From Niabella beijingensis (lineage in GTDB: Bacteria > Bacteroidota > Bacteroidia > Chitinophagales > Chitinophagaceae): a DNA stretch of 64,000 bases. The position numbers were made by a program, and so were the translations under genes. The stretch spans positions 2,170,001 to 2,234,000 of the forward strand of contig NZ_JAIQDI010000001.1 of assembly GCF_020034665.1 (NCBI RefSeq), given 5' to 3'. Positions 1-9,900 of the stretch are shown here, in pieces. The first letter of the stretch is position 1; each line of letters begins with the position of its first letter. The notes beneath the pieces were generated by a model that saw nothing but the letters and a program-made list of their open reading frames with translations, made no database searches and had not been told where the DNA came from.

Positions 1-1597
1 CCGTACCCGCAGCAGCCTCTTCAATCACACCATTTTCAAGCGCTTTATGGTATGCGGCCTCACTGCCGGCTTTCTGCTGCCAGTAGTTCTTTACATAAGT
101 GTCATAGTCCTCCGCGCTTCCGCTCCATTTTAACAGGGAGGTCTGGAAAGGGCGGGTCTTGAATAAGGGGAAGATCGTGGGCTGGATAAAGCTGTAAACA
201 CCGGTTTTAGGCTCAGCATCACCCCAGCTTTCCAGATAATGGGGAGCAGGCAGTATGTATTTACACAGTTCAGTGGTCTCATCCATACGATAACCAAAAG
301 AAACCGTGGTTTTTATTTTTGCTAATGCACTGGCAAAACGTTTGCCGTCAAAATGATCGTATACAGGGTTGGCCTCATAGATCAGCAGGGCACCCACCTG
401 ACCTGCTTCCATCTGAACCAGCAGGTCGGCAAATTCTTTGTCGGTTCCTTTGCGGGACTGATCTGCTCTGGACCAGTCGATTGTAGTACCATAAGCGCCG
501 ATGGCATTGTTGATGGCATTTACCACCAGCTGAATGTTCACATCATTGCTTCCGCAAACCACCAATCCCTTGCCAGCAGCGGCTTTCAGCTCATTTGCCA
601 CTTTGGTGATCCCTGCAGTCAGTTTGGAATCGGCGATGGCAGGGGCTGTAACGCCACCTCCCAGCGCGGCCAGCAGCGCCAGCGCCACGGCTCCGGTCTG
701 TGAAGGGCGGTGTGTAAACCGCTCATCCGCATTGGACCCTGTTAAGCTAAGGAAGGATTCAAACTGGTAATGCTTGCTCATTACCGGGTTCTTTTCATCG
801 ATCCTTCTGCCTTTGGCATAGCCTGCTGCATTTTCTTCGCTGCTCAGCCAGGTACCCAGGAAGTCCGCACCAAGGCTCACAATAACTGCAGCCTGGTCAA
901 ATTTATAAGAAGGTATTTTCCGTCCAAAGCCGGATGCTTCGTTGGCCAGAAGGATACCATTATAACTTACCGCGTCGTATTGTACGTGGCGGATCCGGGG
1001 ATTCTTCGCAATGATATCGAGTGTAGAGGGAGAGTTAATGGTACTGGTCAGCAACACAATGGAGCCGGCAGCAGCCAGATCGGCAGCAATAGCCTTATCC
1101 AGCACATCATACATGCTTTCCTCAAATTTGTCGCCTACTTTCCGCTGGGGAAAACGCAGACGATGCATATCATAAAGATCCAGTACAGAAGCCTGCACCC
1201 GGGCCGAGGTTCCGCCGTTGGTTGCAGAAAGATAATCGTTCCCTTCTATTTTGATCGGACGTCCGTCCCGCACTTTGGCAATAACCGGAACCGCATCCCC
1301 ACCCTGTGTATACGTAGTGGCATAATATTTTGCTTCTCCCGGAACCAGGTTGTCCGGTTTGTTCCCGTAAGGGATCGCTTCCCGGACCTTTGTGTTACAG
1401 CTGGCTGCAAGTGTGGCAGCAGCAGTGCTGAAACCCAGATATTTTAAGAAATCCCTCCTGGGTGCTTTGGCATCCAGTAATCCTTTACTGTCAAAATCTT
1501 CAAAAGGGAGTTCATCACGAAACTCATCCTGAACCCGCTTTTGAAACTTTTCGGAATCATTTAACTCGCCGAAACCCTGCCAGTATTTATTGCTCAT
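1..1597 (-). CDS. actB: Alternative Complex III subunit ActB (molybdopterin-oxidoreductase-like/iron-sulfur), 3' part outside window
   Basis: First 532 residues of a large protein whose remainder lies beyond the window edge. It belongs to Alternative Complex III, the membrane quinol oxidase that replaces cytochrome bc1 in many Bacteroidota. The N-terminus MSNKYWQGFGEL is followed by a twin-arginine segment (PRRDFLKYLGF, residues 46-55), a short hydrophobic stretch and Cys67, as expected for a Tat-exported, possibly lipid-anchored subunit. The region after it matches the MopB-like half of ActB, which in the family no longer binds a molybdenum cofactor; the 4Fe-4S ferredoxin half should follow outside the window. 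It lies 106 bases after actA on the same strand, consistent with one act operon. Start chosen at the ATG that opens this conserved N-terminus. Confidence 0.88.
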   Translation of the reverse strand, partial: MSNKYWQGFGELNDSEKFQKRVQDEFRDELPFEDFDSKGLLDAKAPRRDFLKYLGFSTAAATLAASCNTKVREAIPYGNKPDNLVPGEAKYYATTYTQGGDAVPVIAKVRDGRPIKIEGNDYLSATNGGTSARVQASVLDLYDMHRLRFPQRKVGDKFEESMYDVLDKAIAADLAAAGSIVLLTSTINSPSTLDIIAKNPRIRHVQYDAVSYNGILLANEASGFGRKIPSYKFDQAAVIVSLGADFLGTWLSSEENAAGYAKGRRIDEKNPVMSKHYQFESFLSLTGSNADERFTHRPSQTGAVALALLAALGGGVTAPAIADSKLTAGITKVANELKAAAGKGLVVCGSNDVNIQLVVNAINNAIGAYGTTIDWSRADQSRKGTDKEFADLLVQMEAGQVGALLIYEANPVYDHFDGKRFASALAKIKTTVSFGYRMDETTELCKYILPAPHYLESWGDAEPKTGVYSFIQPTIFPLFKTRPFQTSLLKWSGSAEDYDTYVKNYWQQKAGSEAAYHKALENGVIEEAAAGT

Positions 1598-1703
1598 TTA
1601 TCTCTGTTTGAAAATTTGAAAATTTGAAGACCTGCCTCTGGTAAATTTGAAAACGGATTTGATAATTGCTACTGGTTTTCAAACCACGCAGACCGGCACA
1701 TTA

Positions 1704-2993
1704 CTAATAGTGACATTTCTGGCACTCCAGACCACCAATATCCTTCACAGTCACACTGTCCATTTTACCCGATTTGATGTCGTTATGGAATTTTTCGTAA
1801 ATGCTGTAAAACTGGTTACCGCTGGTAGAATCCACGTTAAAGTTCACCTTGGTCTGACGGTGACAGTTCACACACCATCCCATGCTCAGCTCGGCGAACT
1901 GGTGCACCTCATCCATCTGGGTGATCTCACCATGACAGGTCTGGCACTGTACATTACCCACCCTTACGTGCTGGCTGTGGTTAAAGTACACATGATCAGG
2001 AAGGTTGTGGATCTTTACCCAGTCGATCGGTTTTGCTTTATTGGGATCCCATGCATCGGGGTTTTGAGGGTCGAAACCGGCGTACTGGTACAATTTTGCG
2101 ATCTCAGCGCTGCCATCAATGGGATTACCCTGTTTGTCTTTCAACTCGGGGCCGTTATATTTCTGAATCGTCTTGTGACAGTTCATACATACATTCACAG
2201 AAGGAATCGCGGCGGTTTTGCTTTCCCATGCATTTCCGTGACAGTACAAACAGTTGATCTGATTGATACCTGCGTGTACTTTGTGCGAATAGAAGATCGG
2301 CTGCCGTGGCTCATAATTTTTCTGCCGGTTCATATTGATCATCGCCTTTGTAGTAAAGTATCCGCCAATGATGAACAACAGGATGGCCGTGGTAGCCAGG
2401 TACATTTTATTTTGCAGGAAGGGAATACCATCAGGTGTTTTCTTTCCTTCCGTATCGTCGGAGATCTTTTTAAGATTTTTGTTTACAAAGATCAGGATCA
2501 ATGCCGCCAGGGCCAGGATCAGGGTAATGACACCATATAATAAAGGGTGCTGACTGGTATCTTCCCCGCTTTTTTCGCCACCCGCAGCAGGTGTACCTTT
2601 TGCCGCATCCAGCTTGCCGCTTCCTTTTTCGTCAATGTATTTTAAGATCGCATCTATTTGGGGATCAGTAAGATCAGGGAAGGTCTGCATCGCTGTGGGT
2701 TTCAGTTTGGAAACCTCAACGGCCTTGGGATAGCCGGAAGCGATCAGCTTCTGGTTATTCCGGATCCACTCGTGCAGTTTACCCTTGTCTTCCCACTGGC
2801 CTTCAATTCCAAACAGGGGCGGACCGGTCATATCAGTCTTCATATCACCGGAGTGACAGCTCTGACATTTGCTGATAAACAGTTGTTTACCATCGTTAGC
2901 GTCCTGGGCGAAAAGTGTATTAAACCATGAAAGAGTGAAAAGCGTTAGTATAATTAAGAAGAATCGGTTAATTATATGCTTAGAAATAGTCAT
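1704..2993 (-). CDS. actA: Alternative Complex III multihaem cytochrome c (ActA fused to an ActE-like monohaem domain)
   Basis: 429-residue membrane-anchored c-type cytochrome that passes electrons out of the quinol-oxidising complex. A signal or anchor segment (residues 8-29) precedes a monohaem cytochrome c domain with CQSCH at 43-47 and a probable Met102 axial ligand. Two hydrophobic helices follow (about 153-170 and 199-213). The C-terminal part has five more CxxCH motifs: CLYCH 248-252, CMNCH 269-273, CQTCH 350-354, CVNCH 374-378 and CQKCH 424-428. The total is six haem sites, against five in the classical ActA, so the extra N-terminal domain looks like a fused ActE-type subunit. First gene of the act operon as seen here, with a matching promoter upstream. 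Confidence 0.9.
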   Translation of the reverse strand: MTISKHIINRFFLIILTLFTLSWFNTLFAQDANDGKQLFISKCQSCHSGDMKTDMTGPPLFGIEGQWEDKGKLHEWIRNNQKLIASGYPKAVEVSKLKPTAMQTFPDLTDPQIDAILKYIDEKGSGKLDAAKGTPAAGGEKSGEDTSQHPLLYGVITLILALAALILIFVNKNLKKISDDTEGKKTPDGIPFLQNKMYLATTAILLFIIGGYFTTKAMINMNRQKNYEPRQPIFYSHKVHAGINQINCLYCHGNAWESKTAAIPSVNVCMNCHKTIQKYNGPELKDKQGNPIDGSAEIAKLYQYAGFDPQNPDAWDPNKAKPIDWVKIHNLPDHVYFNHSQHVRVGNVQCQTCHGEITQMDEVHQFAELSMGWCVNCHRQTKVNFNVDSTSGNQFYSIYEKFHNDIKSGKMDSVTVKDIGGLECQKCHY

Positions 2994-3039
2994 AAACGCA
3001 TTAAATCTAAAAATGTGGATAAATGTCTCTGATCAACTG

Positions 3040-3069
3040 CAAAAATAAGGGTCGTGCTTAACAAAACAA
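3040..3069 (-). promoter_or_regulatory. Candidate Bacteroidota promoter of the act operon
   Basis: Read on the minus strand, TTG (3069-3067) is followed after 19 bases by TATTTTTG (3047-3040), matching the Bacteroidota housekeeping pattern TTG-N19-21-TAnnTTTG. Transcription would begin about 40 bases before the actA start. The rest of 2994-3395 holds no convincing gene; its purN-proximal half has no clear TAnnTTTG on the plus strand. Confidence 0.45.
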
Positions 3070-3395
3070 CAACATTTTATAAATTTTTTAAACCCGCTAC
3101 CAGACTGTGTTTCAGCCGATTTTCAGGTTGATTTTTTTCATTTGAAAAAATCTTTGTCATTAAAAAGTCATCCATCCGACAGCACCCCGAGTTGTTCACA
3201 TCCCGATATTTTAGCATTATTATTGACCCGGGTCAATTTTATCCTATTTTCATACAAACGGTTGTAAATGAATTCAAACCAGGATCCGGGGATGGGTTCC
3301 GGAATTTTCCCGGTTTCTGCGGGCGGAGCAGAATTATTCTTTCCCGGTTTTTTGGTGAACTCGGTAAATTGTAAAATCTTTGATTTACAAATAAT

Positions 3396-3971
3396 ATGAA
3401 AAAAAAGATCGCCATTTTTGCCAGCGGGGCCGGCTCTAATGCCCAAAAACTTATTGACCATTTCCGAAGTCATGCATTTGCTTCCGTTTCCCTGATCGTT
3501 TGCAATAAACCCGGAGCCGGTGTTACTAAAATTGCTGCGGCCGAGGGCATTGAACTGCTTCTTATCGACCGGAACCAGCTGCAATCGGGCGATTTTCCGG
3601 CATTATTGCTCGAAAAAGAGATCGATTTTATCATTTTGGCTGGTTTTTTACTAAAAATCCCCGTTTCACTCATCGGGGCCTTTCCCCGGCATATTATTAA
3701 TATACATCCTGCGCTTTTGCCCAAATACGGAGGAAAAGGCATGTATGGCCAGTTTGTGCATACCGCCGTAATTGAAGCGCGGGAAAAAGAGAGCGGCATC
3801 ACCATTCATTTTGTGGATGAACAGTATGATCATGGGGCCACCATTTTCCAGGCCACCTGCCCGGTTTCAAAATCCGACACACCGGAATCACTGGCACAGA
3901 AAGTCCATTTCCTGGAGCACCAGCACTTTGCTCCGGTGGTGGAACGGCTGATCCTGAAGGACTTTCCATAG
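3396..3971 (+). CDS. purN: Phosphoribosylglycinamide formyltransferase
   Basis: 191-residue cytoplasmic enzyme of de novo purine synthesis; it transfers a formyl group from 10-formyltetrahydrofolate to glycinamide ribonucleotide. The N-terminal phosphate-binding strand and loop reads IAIFASGAGSN (5-15). The active-site segment NIHPALLPKYGGKGMYG (102-118) contains the expected Asn102 and His104, and VDEQYDHG (140-147) supplies the conserved aspartate. Length is normal for PurN. It stands alone here between the divergent act operon and a secreted protein gene, with no other pur gene in the window. Confidence 0.95.
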   Translation: MKKKIAIFASGAGSNAQKLIDHFRSHAFASVSLIVCNKPGAGVTKIAAAEGIELLLIDRNQLQSGDFPALLLEKEIDFIILAGFLLKIPVSLIGAFPRHIINIHPALLPKYGGKGMYGQFVHTAVIEAREKESGITIHFVDEQYDHGATIFQATCPVSKSDTPESLAQKVHFLEHQHFAPVVERLILKDFP

Positions 3972-4073
3972 CCGGAATGCTGTACTTTACCATAGTTTTT
4001 GCAAATTCTTTTATTGCTTTGTCGTCGAACAGAGGGTCGGAATCAACCACCGTACCATTCCAAGTATCAAGCG

Positions 4074-4850
4074 TTGAACTTAATTAAATCCATATTTGTT
4101 GCCGGGATCCTGTTCCTGATCCTTCCCCGCGCTGCCGCCCAGGTTCAGATCAAGGGAAATGTTTATGACAGCATCGGCCGGACTCCCGTACCGCTGGTTT
4201 CGGTGCTCAGCAGCTCCGGCGCGGGCACGATGACCGGAGTAGACGGCAGTTATTCCCTGCTGGTGCATCCAAAAGACTCCATTTGGTTCAGTTACCTGAA
4301 CAAACCCACACGAAAATTTCCGGTAGCCACTATTTCCACGCCCTATGCTTTTGATATTTCGCTGCGCATCAGCATTCCGGACCTCCCGGAAGTGCGGGTA
4401 AAGAACCGCGACTACCACCTGGACTCCCTGGAGAACCGCGAGAACTACCGTAAATATTTCGATTTCCAGAAACCGGGACTTTCCACCATGTCTGTAAGTG
4501 ATGGATTTGGTGCAGCCTTTGACCTGGATGAGATCGTTAATGCATTCCGCTTCCGCCGGACAAAAAAATTAACCCGTTTCCGCGACAAGCTTATAGCAGA
4601 CGAACAGGAAGGCTATGTGCGCTACCGCTTCAGTAAAGCGCTGATCCGCCGGATCACCGGAATGACGGACGACAGTCTTATCAATGATTTCATTACCATT
4701 TACCAGCCCGGTTATTATTTTACCACCAGGGTAAATGATTATACGTTCCATGAGTACATAAAGAAATCCTATGAGCGGTTCCGGATAGGATTGCCACCGC
4801 CGCCCCTGTGGAAAGAAGGCGCTACCGGTGATGAAGGAATCCGGTACTAG
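4074..4850 (+). CDS. Secreted carboxypeptidase-regulatory-like domain protein
   Basis: Protein of about 258 residues if read from a TTG codon at 4074. That start places a signal peptide (LIKSIFVAGILFLILPRAAAQ) immediately at the N-terminus; no ATG exists in frame before the mature domain, and an upstream in-frame TTG at 3999 would add a charged, unlikely leader. After the signal the sequence has the beta-sandwich pattern VQIKGNVYDSIGRTPV...GVDGSYSLLV of the CarboxypepD_reg-like family, common on Bacteroidota surface proteins. The C-terminal half (DSLENRENYRKYFDFQKPG onward) is charged and unassigned but is often found with this domain. It ends in a Pro-rich tail. The role is unknown; a periplasmic or surface location is inferred. 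Confidence 0.7.
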   Translation: MNLIKSIFVAGILFLILPRAAAQVQIKGNVYDSIGRTPVPLVSVLSSSGAGTMTGVDGSYSLLVHPKDSIWFSYLNKPTRKFPVATISTPYAFDISLRISIPDLPEVRVKNRDYHLDSLENRENYRKYFDFQKPGLSTMSVSDGFGAAFDLDEIVNAFRFRRTKKLTRFRDKLIADEQEGYVRYRFSKALIRRITGMTDDSLINDFITIYQPGYYFTTRVNDYTFHEYIKKSYERFRIGLPPPPLWKEGATGDEGIRY

Positions 4851-5075
4851 TATTAAGTAAAGGGTGGAATATCAAAAGTAAAATGTAAACTCCTCACAGT
4901 TATCTTTCTCCTTCTTACGATGCTATATGCTACTTTAAAAATTAACACCCTGCCAGCCGGTCTTCAACTATTTTAAACCCCACACTATCAGAGGATTTAC
5001 AAATTTGAGCACGAATACGATCAATAAATAATCTTTTAGTAAAAAAGGAATGATCCGGAAGCCTTCCGTTCCGTT

Positions 5076-5083
5076 TATCTTTG
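5076..5083 (+). promoter_or_regulatory. Candidate -7 element upstream of the ECF sigma gene
   Basis: TATCTTTG fits TAnnTTTG and lies 46 bases before the sigma factor start. No TTG is found at the usual -33 distance, so this is a partial match only. The rest of the 278-base gap 4851-5128 shows no gene or strong terminator. Confidence 0.3.
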
Positions 5084-5128
5084 ATGCGGGAAACCTGACT
5101 TTAGATTAAACTTGTAAGTTTTGGCCAC

Positions 5129-5662
5129 ATGCTGCTAATTGACTCATGGTATATTGATTTCAAAGCCAAGTTACAGGCCATTGCCTGTCATTTCGGCTAT
5201 GCTGCGCAGGAGGCAGAAGATATTGTTCATCAGTTCTTCCTGGACCTGTTGCAAAAGCAGCTTACGGATGAGATAAAAAATCCTGAAGCTTATGTGGTTA
5301 CCGCATTTAAAAGAAAGCTGATCGACCTGCACCGGACACAACAGCGTAAGGGGAACCTGCAGGCCATCGAGTCTTTCCATATCCCTTCCACACAGGAGAT
5401 CATCGAAAAGCTGGAAACAGACGAAGCCCTGATCCAGCATATTGCAGCAGCATACAAGAAACTGCCGGCCCGTCTGCGCCGTGTGATCTATATGAAATAT
5501 TACCAGGGTTATTCCACCGAAAAAATTGTGGAGCTGACCGGATTTACCCACCAGACGGTTTATAACAATCTCTCCAAAGGCATACAGCAATTGCGTCAAA
5601 ACCTGCAAAAGGATAATATACTTGCCAAGTTGGCCAGTGTTCTTTTGTCCTTTGTTCCATAA
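5129..5662 (+). CDS. ECF-type RNA polymerase sigma factor (FecI-like)
   Basis: 177-residue sigma-70 family factor. Region 2 covers about residues 8-75, with the AEDIVHQFFLDLL segment and YVVTAFKRKLIDLHR typical of region 2.3/2.4. Region 4 covers about 105-160, with LPARLRRVIYMKYYQGYSTEKIVELTG and the recognition helix THQTVYNNLSKGIQQLR. It is followed 69 bases later by a FecR-type anti-sigma factor and then by a SusC receptor with an STN domain, the classical cell-surface signalling arrangement: the receptor senses its ligand, FecR relays, and the sigma factor turns on the susC/susD genes. The signal is unknown, although the adjacent phospholipase C suggests a phospholipid-derived compound (inference). 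Confidence 0.92.
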   Translation: MLLIDSWYIDFKAKLQAIACHFGYAAQEAEDIVHQFFLDLLQKQLTDEIKNPEAYVVTAFKRKLIDLHRTQQRKGNLQAIESFHIPSTQEIIEKLETDEALIQHIAAAYKKLPARLRRVIYMKYYQGYSTEKIVELTGFTHQTVYNNLSKGIQQLRQNLQKDNILAKLASVLLSFVP

Positions 5663-5731
5663 AAAAATATTAAAAAAAGCGGTTAGATTTCTTCAGACCT
5701 GGCGTCTATAACAGAAACAGGTCCTGCGAAC

Positions 5732-6832
5732 ATGACGTATACCGTTGAAGAGCTTGTCATTAACGACTCCTTTATTGCATACTGCACCGGGCAGGATCCG
5801 GAGCAGGCCGCTTTCTGGAACGACTACCTGTCCCGTCATCCGGAAGCGCTGCTGACGCTGGAAGAGGCCCGCAAGCTGGTGCTGGGACTAAAATTCATGC
5901 TGCAGAAAAAACAAAATGAATTATCCGCCAATGATGATTCGTCGGCGCATGCGCTTTATGTTGTTCCTGATCAGCCGGCGCCGGACCCCAAAGAGAAAAC
6001 CATCGCCGGCCGGTCTTACCGAAAAAGGCGGATCGCGATCGCTGCAGCCGTCACCTTGCTGCTGGGCAGCGGCGCATTCTATCTTTACAACCGCCCGCAA
6101 CGGCCTGTGCCTCCTGTGGCATCCGTTACCACAACAGCGCCTCATTCGGGGGATGCGGTTTTATCCCGGCAGGGTGAGCTCCGGACCATTGTACTCCCCG
6201 ACAGCACCAAAGTAACGCTGAATGCCGGCTCCCGGCTGCAGATCTCGGAAACATTCGGTGTTAAAGACCGGAATGTATTCCTTACAGGAGAAGCTTTGTT
6301 TAATGTGGCGCATAACAAACTGCTTCCGTTTATCGTACATGTTGCCAAATACAAGATAAAGGCGGTGGGAACCAAATTCAATGTGAAAGCCTATTCCAAC
6401 GACCGGTTCAGTGAAACCTCCCTGCTGGAAGGCAAGGTACAGATCCTGCTCACCCGGGGTAATAGCGACATGATCTATAAGACCCTTGAGGTGAACCAGA
6501 AATTTGTTTTGAACACCTCAGACAGCACAGGGCGCAGCATACGGGAAAAGCCGGAGGTCATCCCTTTATCCTACCACGATGCGGATCAGAATATCGAAAC
6601 GGCATGGGTGGATGACCTCCTGATCTTTGAGAACCAGCCGCTTTCTGAAATCAGGAATATACTGGAGCGTAAATACAATGTAACGATCACTATTGCCAGC
6701 GACAACGTTGCCCATTATCCATATACGGGAACGTTCCAACATGAAGAAATTGACGAAGTACTAAAAGCACTTCAACTGTCCTACCCCTTCCTTTATAAAA
6801 AAGAAGGGAATCATATCACGCTATATAAATGA
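5732..6832 (+). CDS. FecR-family anti-sigma factor
   Basis: 366-residue single-pass inner-membrane protein. The cytoplasmic N-terminus (1-95), which would bind the sigma factor, is followed by basic residues SYRKRR and one membrane helix (about 101-119). The periplasmic part has the FecR domain (about 138-235: ELRTIVLPDSTKVTLNAGS, GEALFNVAH, VGTKFNVKAY) and a C-terminal DUF4974-type domain (about 285-366: ENQPLSEIRNILERKYNV, YTGTFQHEEIDEVLKAL). This is the standard Bacteroidota anti-sigma architecture. It transmits the state of the downstream SusC STN domain to the upstream sigma factor. All parts are present and intact. Confidence 0.93.
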   Translation: MTYTVEELVINDSFIAYCTGQDPEQAAFWNDYLSRHPEALLTLEEARKLVLGLKFMLQKKQNELSANDDSSAHALYVVPDQPAPDPKEKTIAGRSYRKRRIAIAAAVTLLLGSGAFYLYNRPQRPVPPVASVTTTAPHSGDAVLSRQGELRTIVLPDSTKVTLNAGSRLQISETFGVKDRNVFLTGEALFNVAHNKLLPFIVHVAKYKIKAVGTKFNVKAYSNDRFSETSLLEGKVQILLTRGNSDMIYKTLEVNQKFVLNTSDSTGRSIREKPEVIPLSYHDADQNIETAWVDDLLIFENQPLSEIRNILERKYNVTITIASDNVAHYPYTGTFQHEEIDEVLKALQLSYPFLYKKEGNHITLYK

Positions 6833-6867
6833 TAAAAATGCAGCAGTAACATCACAGCAGTAAAAAA

Positions 6868-6928
6868 GGGAGAAACGGATTGCGGCCATTTCCCCCTCAT
6901 AATAAATGGAAGGAGCTAAAGCCTTCCA
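6868..6928 (+). promoter_or_regulatory. Leader hairpins between fecR and susC
   Basis: Two potential stems occupy the 124-base fecR-susC gap. The first pairs AGGGAGAAA (about 6868-6876) with TTTCCCCCT, with one mismatch. The second is a perfect 7-bp stem TGGAAGG (6907-6913)/CCTTCCA (6922-6928) with an 8-base loop, ending 28 bases before the susC ATG. They could attenuate read-through from fecR or protect the susC message, since susC usually needs far more transcript than fecR. No T-tract strong enough for a sure terminator. Confidence 0.35.
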
Positions 6929-6956
6929 CTGTTTAATAATAAACTAAAATAAAAGT

Positions 6957-9900
6957 ATGAAAAAAAGTGCTTACTTGAGTGAGCGGCCCCGGCGGCTGCT
7001 CAAAAAACTGTTGTTTATGAAATTATGTCTAGCCCTGCTGTTTGCCACGGCATCACAGGTTGCGGCTCATACCGGATTTGGTCAGGAGGCGGTCTCGTTA
7101 CAACTGGAGAATGCCCGACTTTCCACGATCTTAAAAACCATCCAGAAGAAGACCGATTACCGGTTTGTATTCAGCAATAAACTAGTTGATGACATCGGCC
7201 TGGTAAATATAAAGGTACAGAATACACCCGTGCTTTCGCTGCTGCCCCGGATCCTTACCGGAACCGGGCTGGAGTACCAGCGGCTGAGCGAAAACCTGAT
7301 CGTGATCCGCGAAAAGGCAAACATCAAAAAAAACATCCTGGTAAAGGGTGTGGTCACCAACCCGTCCGGTGCGCCGGTTTCCGGAGCTACCGTCTCCTCC
7401 AATAAAGGCAAGGCCACCATTACCAATGATAAGGGGGAATACAGTATTGAAGTGGATGAATTTGATGAACTCACTTTCAGTTATGTCGGCTATACTTCCC
7501 AGGTAATAAAAGTAAACGGACAGCAAACCATCAATGTGGTTTTTGAAGAGGCCAACCGGGCGATGGAAGAGGTTGTGGTAACCGCCCTGGGTATCAAACG
7601 CCAGGAAAAAGCACTGGGTTATGCTACGCAGAAGGTGGGGGGTACAGCTTTGCAGACAGTAAAAGGTGTGGATGTGGGTACCTCCCTTACAGGCATGGTT
7701 TCGGGTCTTACCATTAAAAACTCGACTGAGTTCAACGCCCGTCCTGCACTTGAAATGCGCGGGGAGACTCCCTTGTTGGTGATCGATGGGGTGCCCTATG
7801 GTAACATGACCCTTCGCGATATACCCACGGATGATATTGAAAGCATCGATATGCTGAAAGGGCCTACCGCAGCGGCCCTGTATGGAAACAGAGGCGCCAA
7901 CGGTGCAGTAATGATCACCACTAAAAAAGGAAAGGGGAAAGGCTTGTCTGTCGATATTAACAGTAACAATATGATGGCTGCGGGATTTATTGCCATTCCG
8001 GAGATCCAGACATCCTATGGACATGGTCTTAACGGAAGACTTGATGATGACTATGTGTGGGGGCCTAAACTGGATATAGGAAAGGACACATTACAATGGA
8101 ACCCTGTCTCCAAACAGATGGAGGTGATGCCCTTAGTATCAAGCGGTAAACGTAACCTGCAAAATTTTATGCAGACAGGTATTATCAGCAATAATAACAT
8201 CAGCGTTACACAAAGCGGCGATAACGGATTTTTCCGTGCAGGCCTTAACTATATCTATAATAAAGGGCAATGGCCAAATGCCACATTGAAGGTTATCAAT
8301 TACACGATGACAGGTCAATTGAAAATAGGCGACAAGTTTGACATGGAAAGTCATATGGGCTATACACGTCAAACCGCACCTCAGGTATGGGGACAGGGAT
8401 ATGGCCCTCAGGGATACCTGTATCAGCTGCTGATGTGGACCGGACCGGATTACGATATCCGGCAATACAAGGATTACTGGGTAAACCCGGATCAGAAACA
8501 GAACTGGCTCTACAATGCCTGGTATGACAATCCGTATCTGATCGCTAATGAAAAACTACAGGGCATAGATAATAATAAATTAAACGCCAGTCTTACAGCA
8601 AACTACAGATTCACAAAGAATCTTAAGCTGATGCTCCGCTCCGGCTACGACTATTATAAAAATGAATTAACCGTTCGCAACCCTGCAGGCATCAATTCTA
8701 CCAGAGGAAGTTCAATCGGTAAATTCAAACCCGATGTTGACGGAAGTCCGAGTGGAAATTTCAGCTGGGACTGGAACGGAGCCGGTCTATTCGGACAGGA
8801 TCAAACCTGGGGTTTCAGCACAAATAACGATCTGATCTTAACCTATAATACTAAAATCGGGAAGTTCGGTATTGATGTCCTGGGCGGGGGAAGTATTTAT
8901 TATTTCATCGACAGGGAACAGGGTGCAAAAACAGCCAATGGACTGAACGTACCGGGCTGGTACTCCCTGGCCAATGCCACACCTTCCACTGCTCCCGGCG
9001 TTAATTCCATTACCAATAACTTCTCAACCTGGCAATCCCAGGTGAACAGTCTGTATGGAAAGGCCACTTTTTCATATGGCAACGGCGTCTTTCTGGATGT
9101 TACCGGCCGTAATGACTGGAGCTCTACCCAACAGGAATCAGAACGTTCCTATTTTTATCCATCACTTGCAAGCAGCATTATCCTTTCCGAATATCTGCGT
9201 CTGCCGCAATGGGTCAGCATGTGGAAAGTAAGAGGCTCATGGACGATTGATAAAAAACCTGCCGGCATCTATAGTAACAATCTTACTTATACACCCGGAA
9301 CATCATTTGGGTTGGTTACCTCCAGCTATCCAAACAACCTGCTGGATGATAACCTGAAGCCTTCTACCGCCCGTACCTGGGAAATTGGTACTGCTGCTTA
9401 TTTCTTCAAAAACCGGTTGCATCTGGATGTAGCTTATTTCGATAAATACTACTATAATCAGCAGGTGTCCGTTCCCATCTCAAACTCATCCGGATTTTCT
9501 TCCATACTTTTAAATACGTTGGAAACCTATGCACGCAGAGGATTGGAAATTACCCTGGATGGAACTGTGATCAGGAATAGGAAATTCACCTGGAATTCTC
9601 TGATCAACTATTCATACAACCACAAATACTATGTTCAACTGGATCCGGTTTATTCTGATGATAATCTCTGGACAAAAGTGGGAAAACGGCTTGATGCTTA
9701 TATTGCCAATGACTGGACAAGAGACCCCGCTGGAAATATTGTAAACGTAGGTGGTAAACCGCAACGAAACCCCTTCGGCAGTCAGATCGGATACGGAGAT
9801 CCGGATTTTTCCTTTGGGTTTATCAATAATTTCACTCTTGGCAACTTCATTTTTGGTCTTAATATAGATGGAAGGATCGGCGGACTGATGTACGATTATA

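Noticed and set aside
353..1447. Plus-strand open frames inside the actB region
   Set aside because: They are antisense to the conserved ActB reading and have no domain pattern.
1647..2540. 297-codon plus-strand open frame
   Set aside because: Antisense to actA; its residues mirror the haem-motif-rich gene and show no family.
3990..4021. Promoter before the carboxypeptidase-regulatory-like gene
   Set aside because: TTGCTTTG resembles a -7 element but lacks the TA, and the TTG upstream is only 12 bases away.
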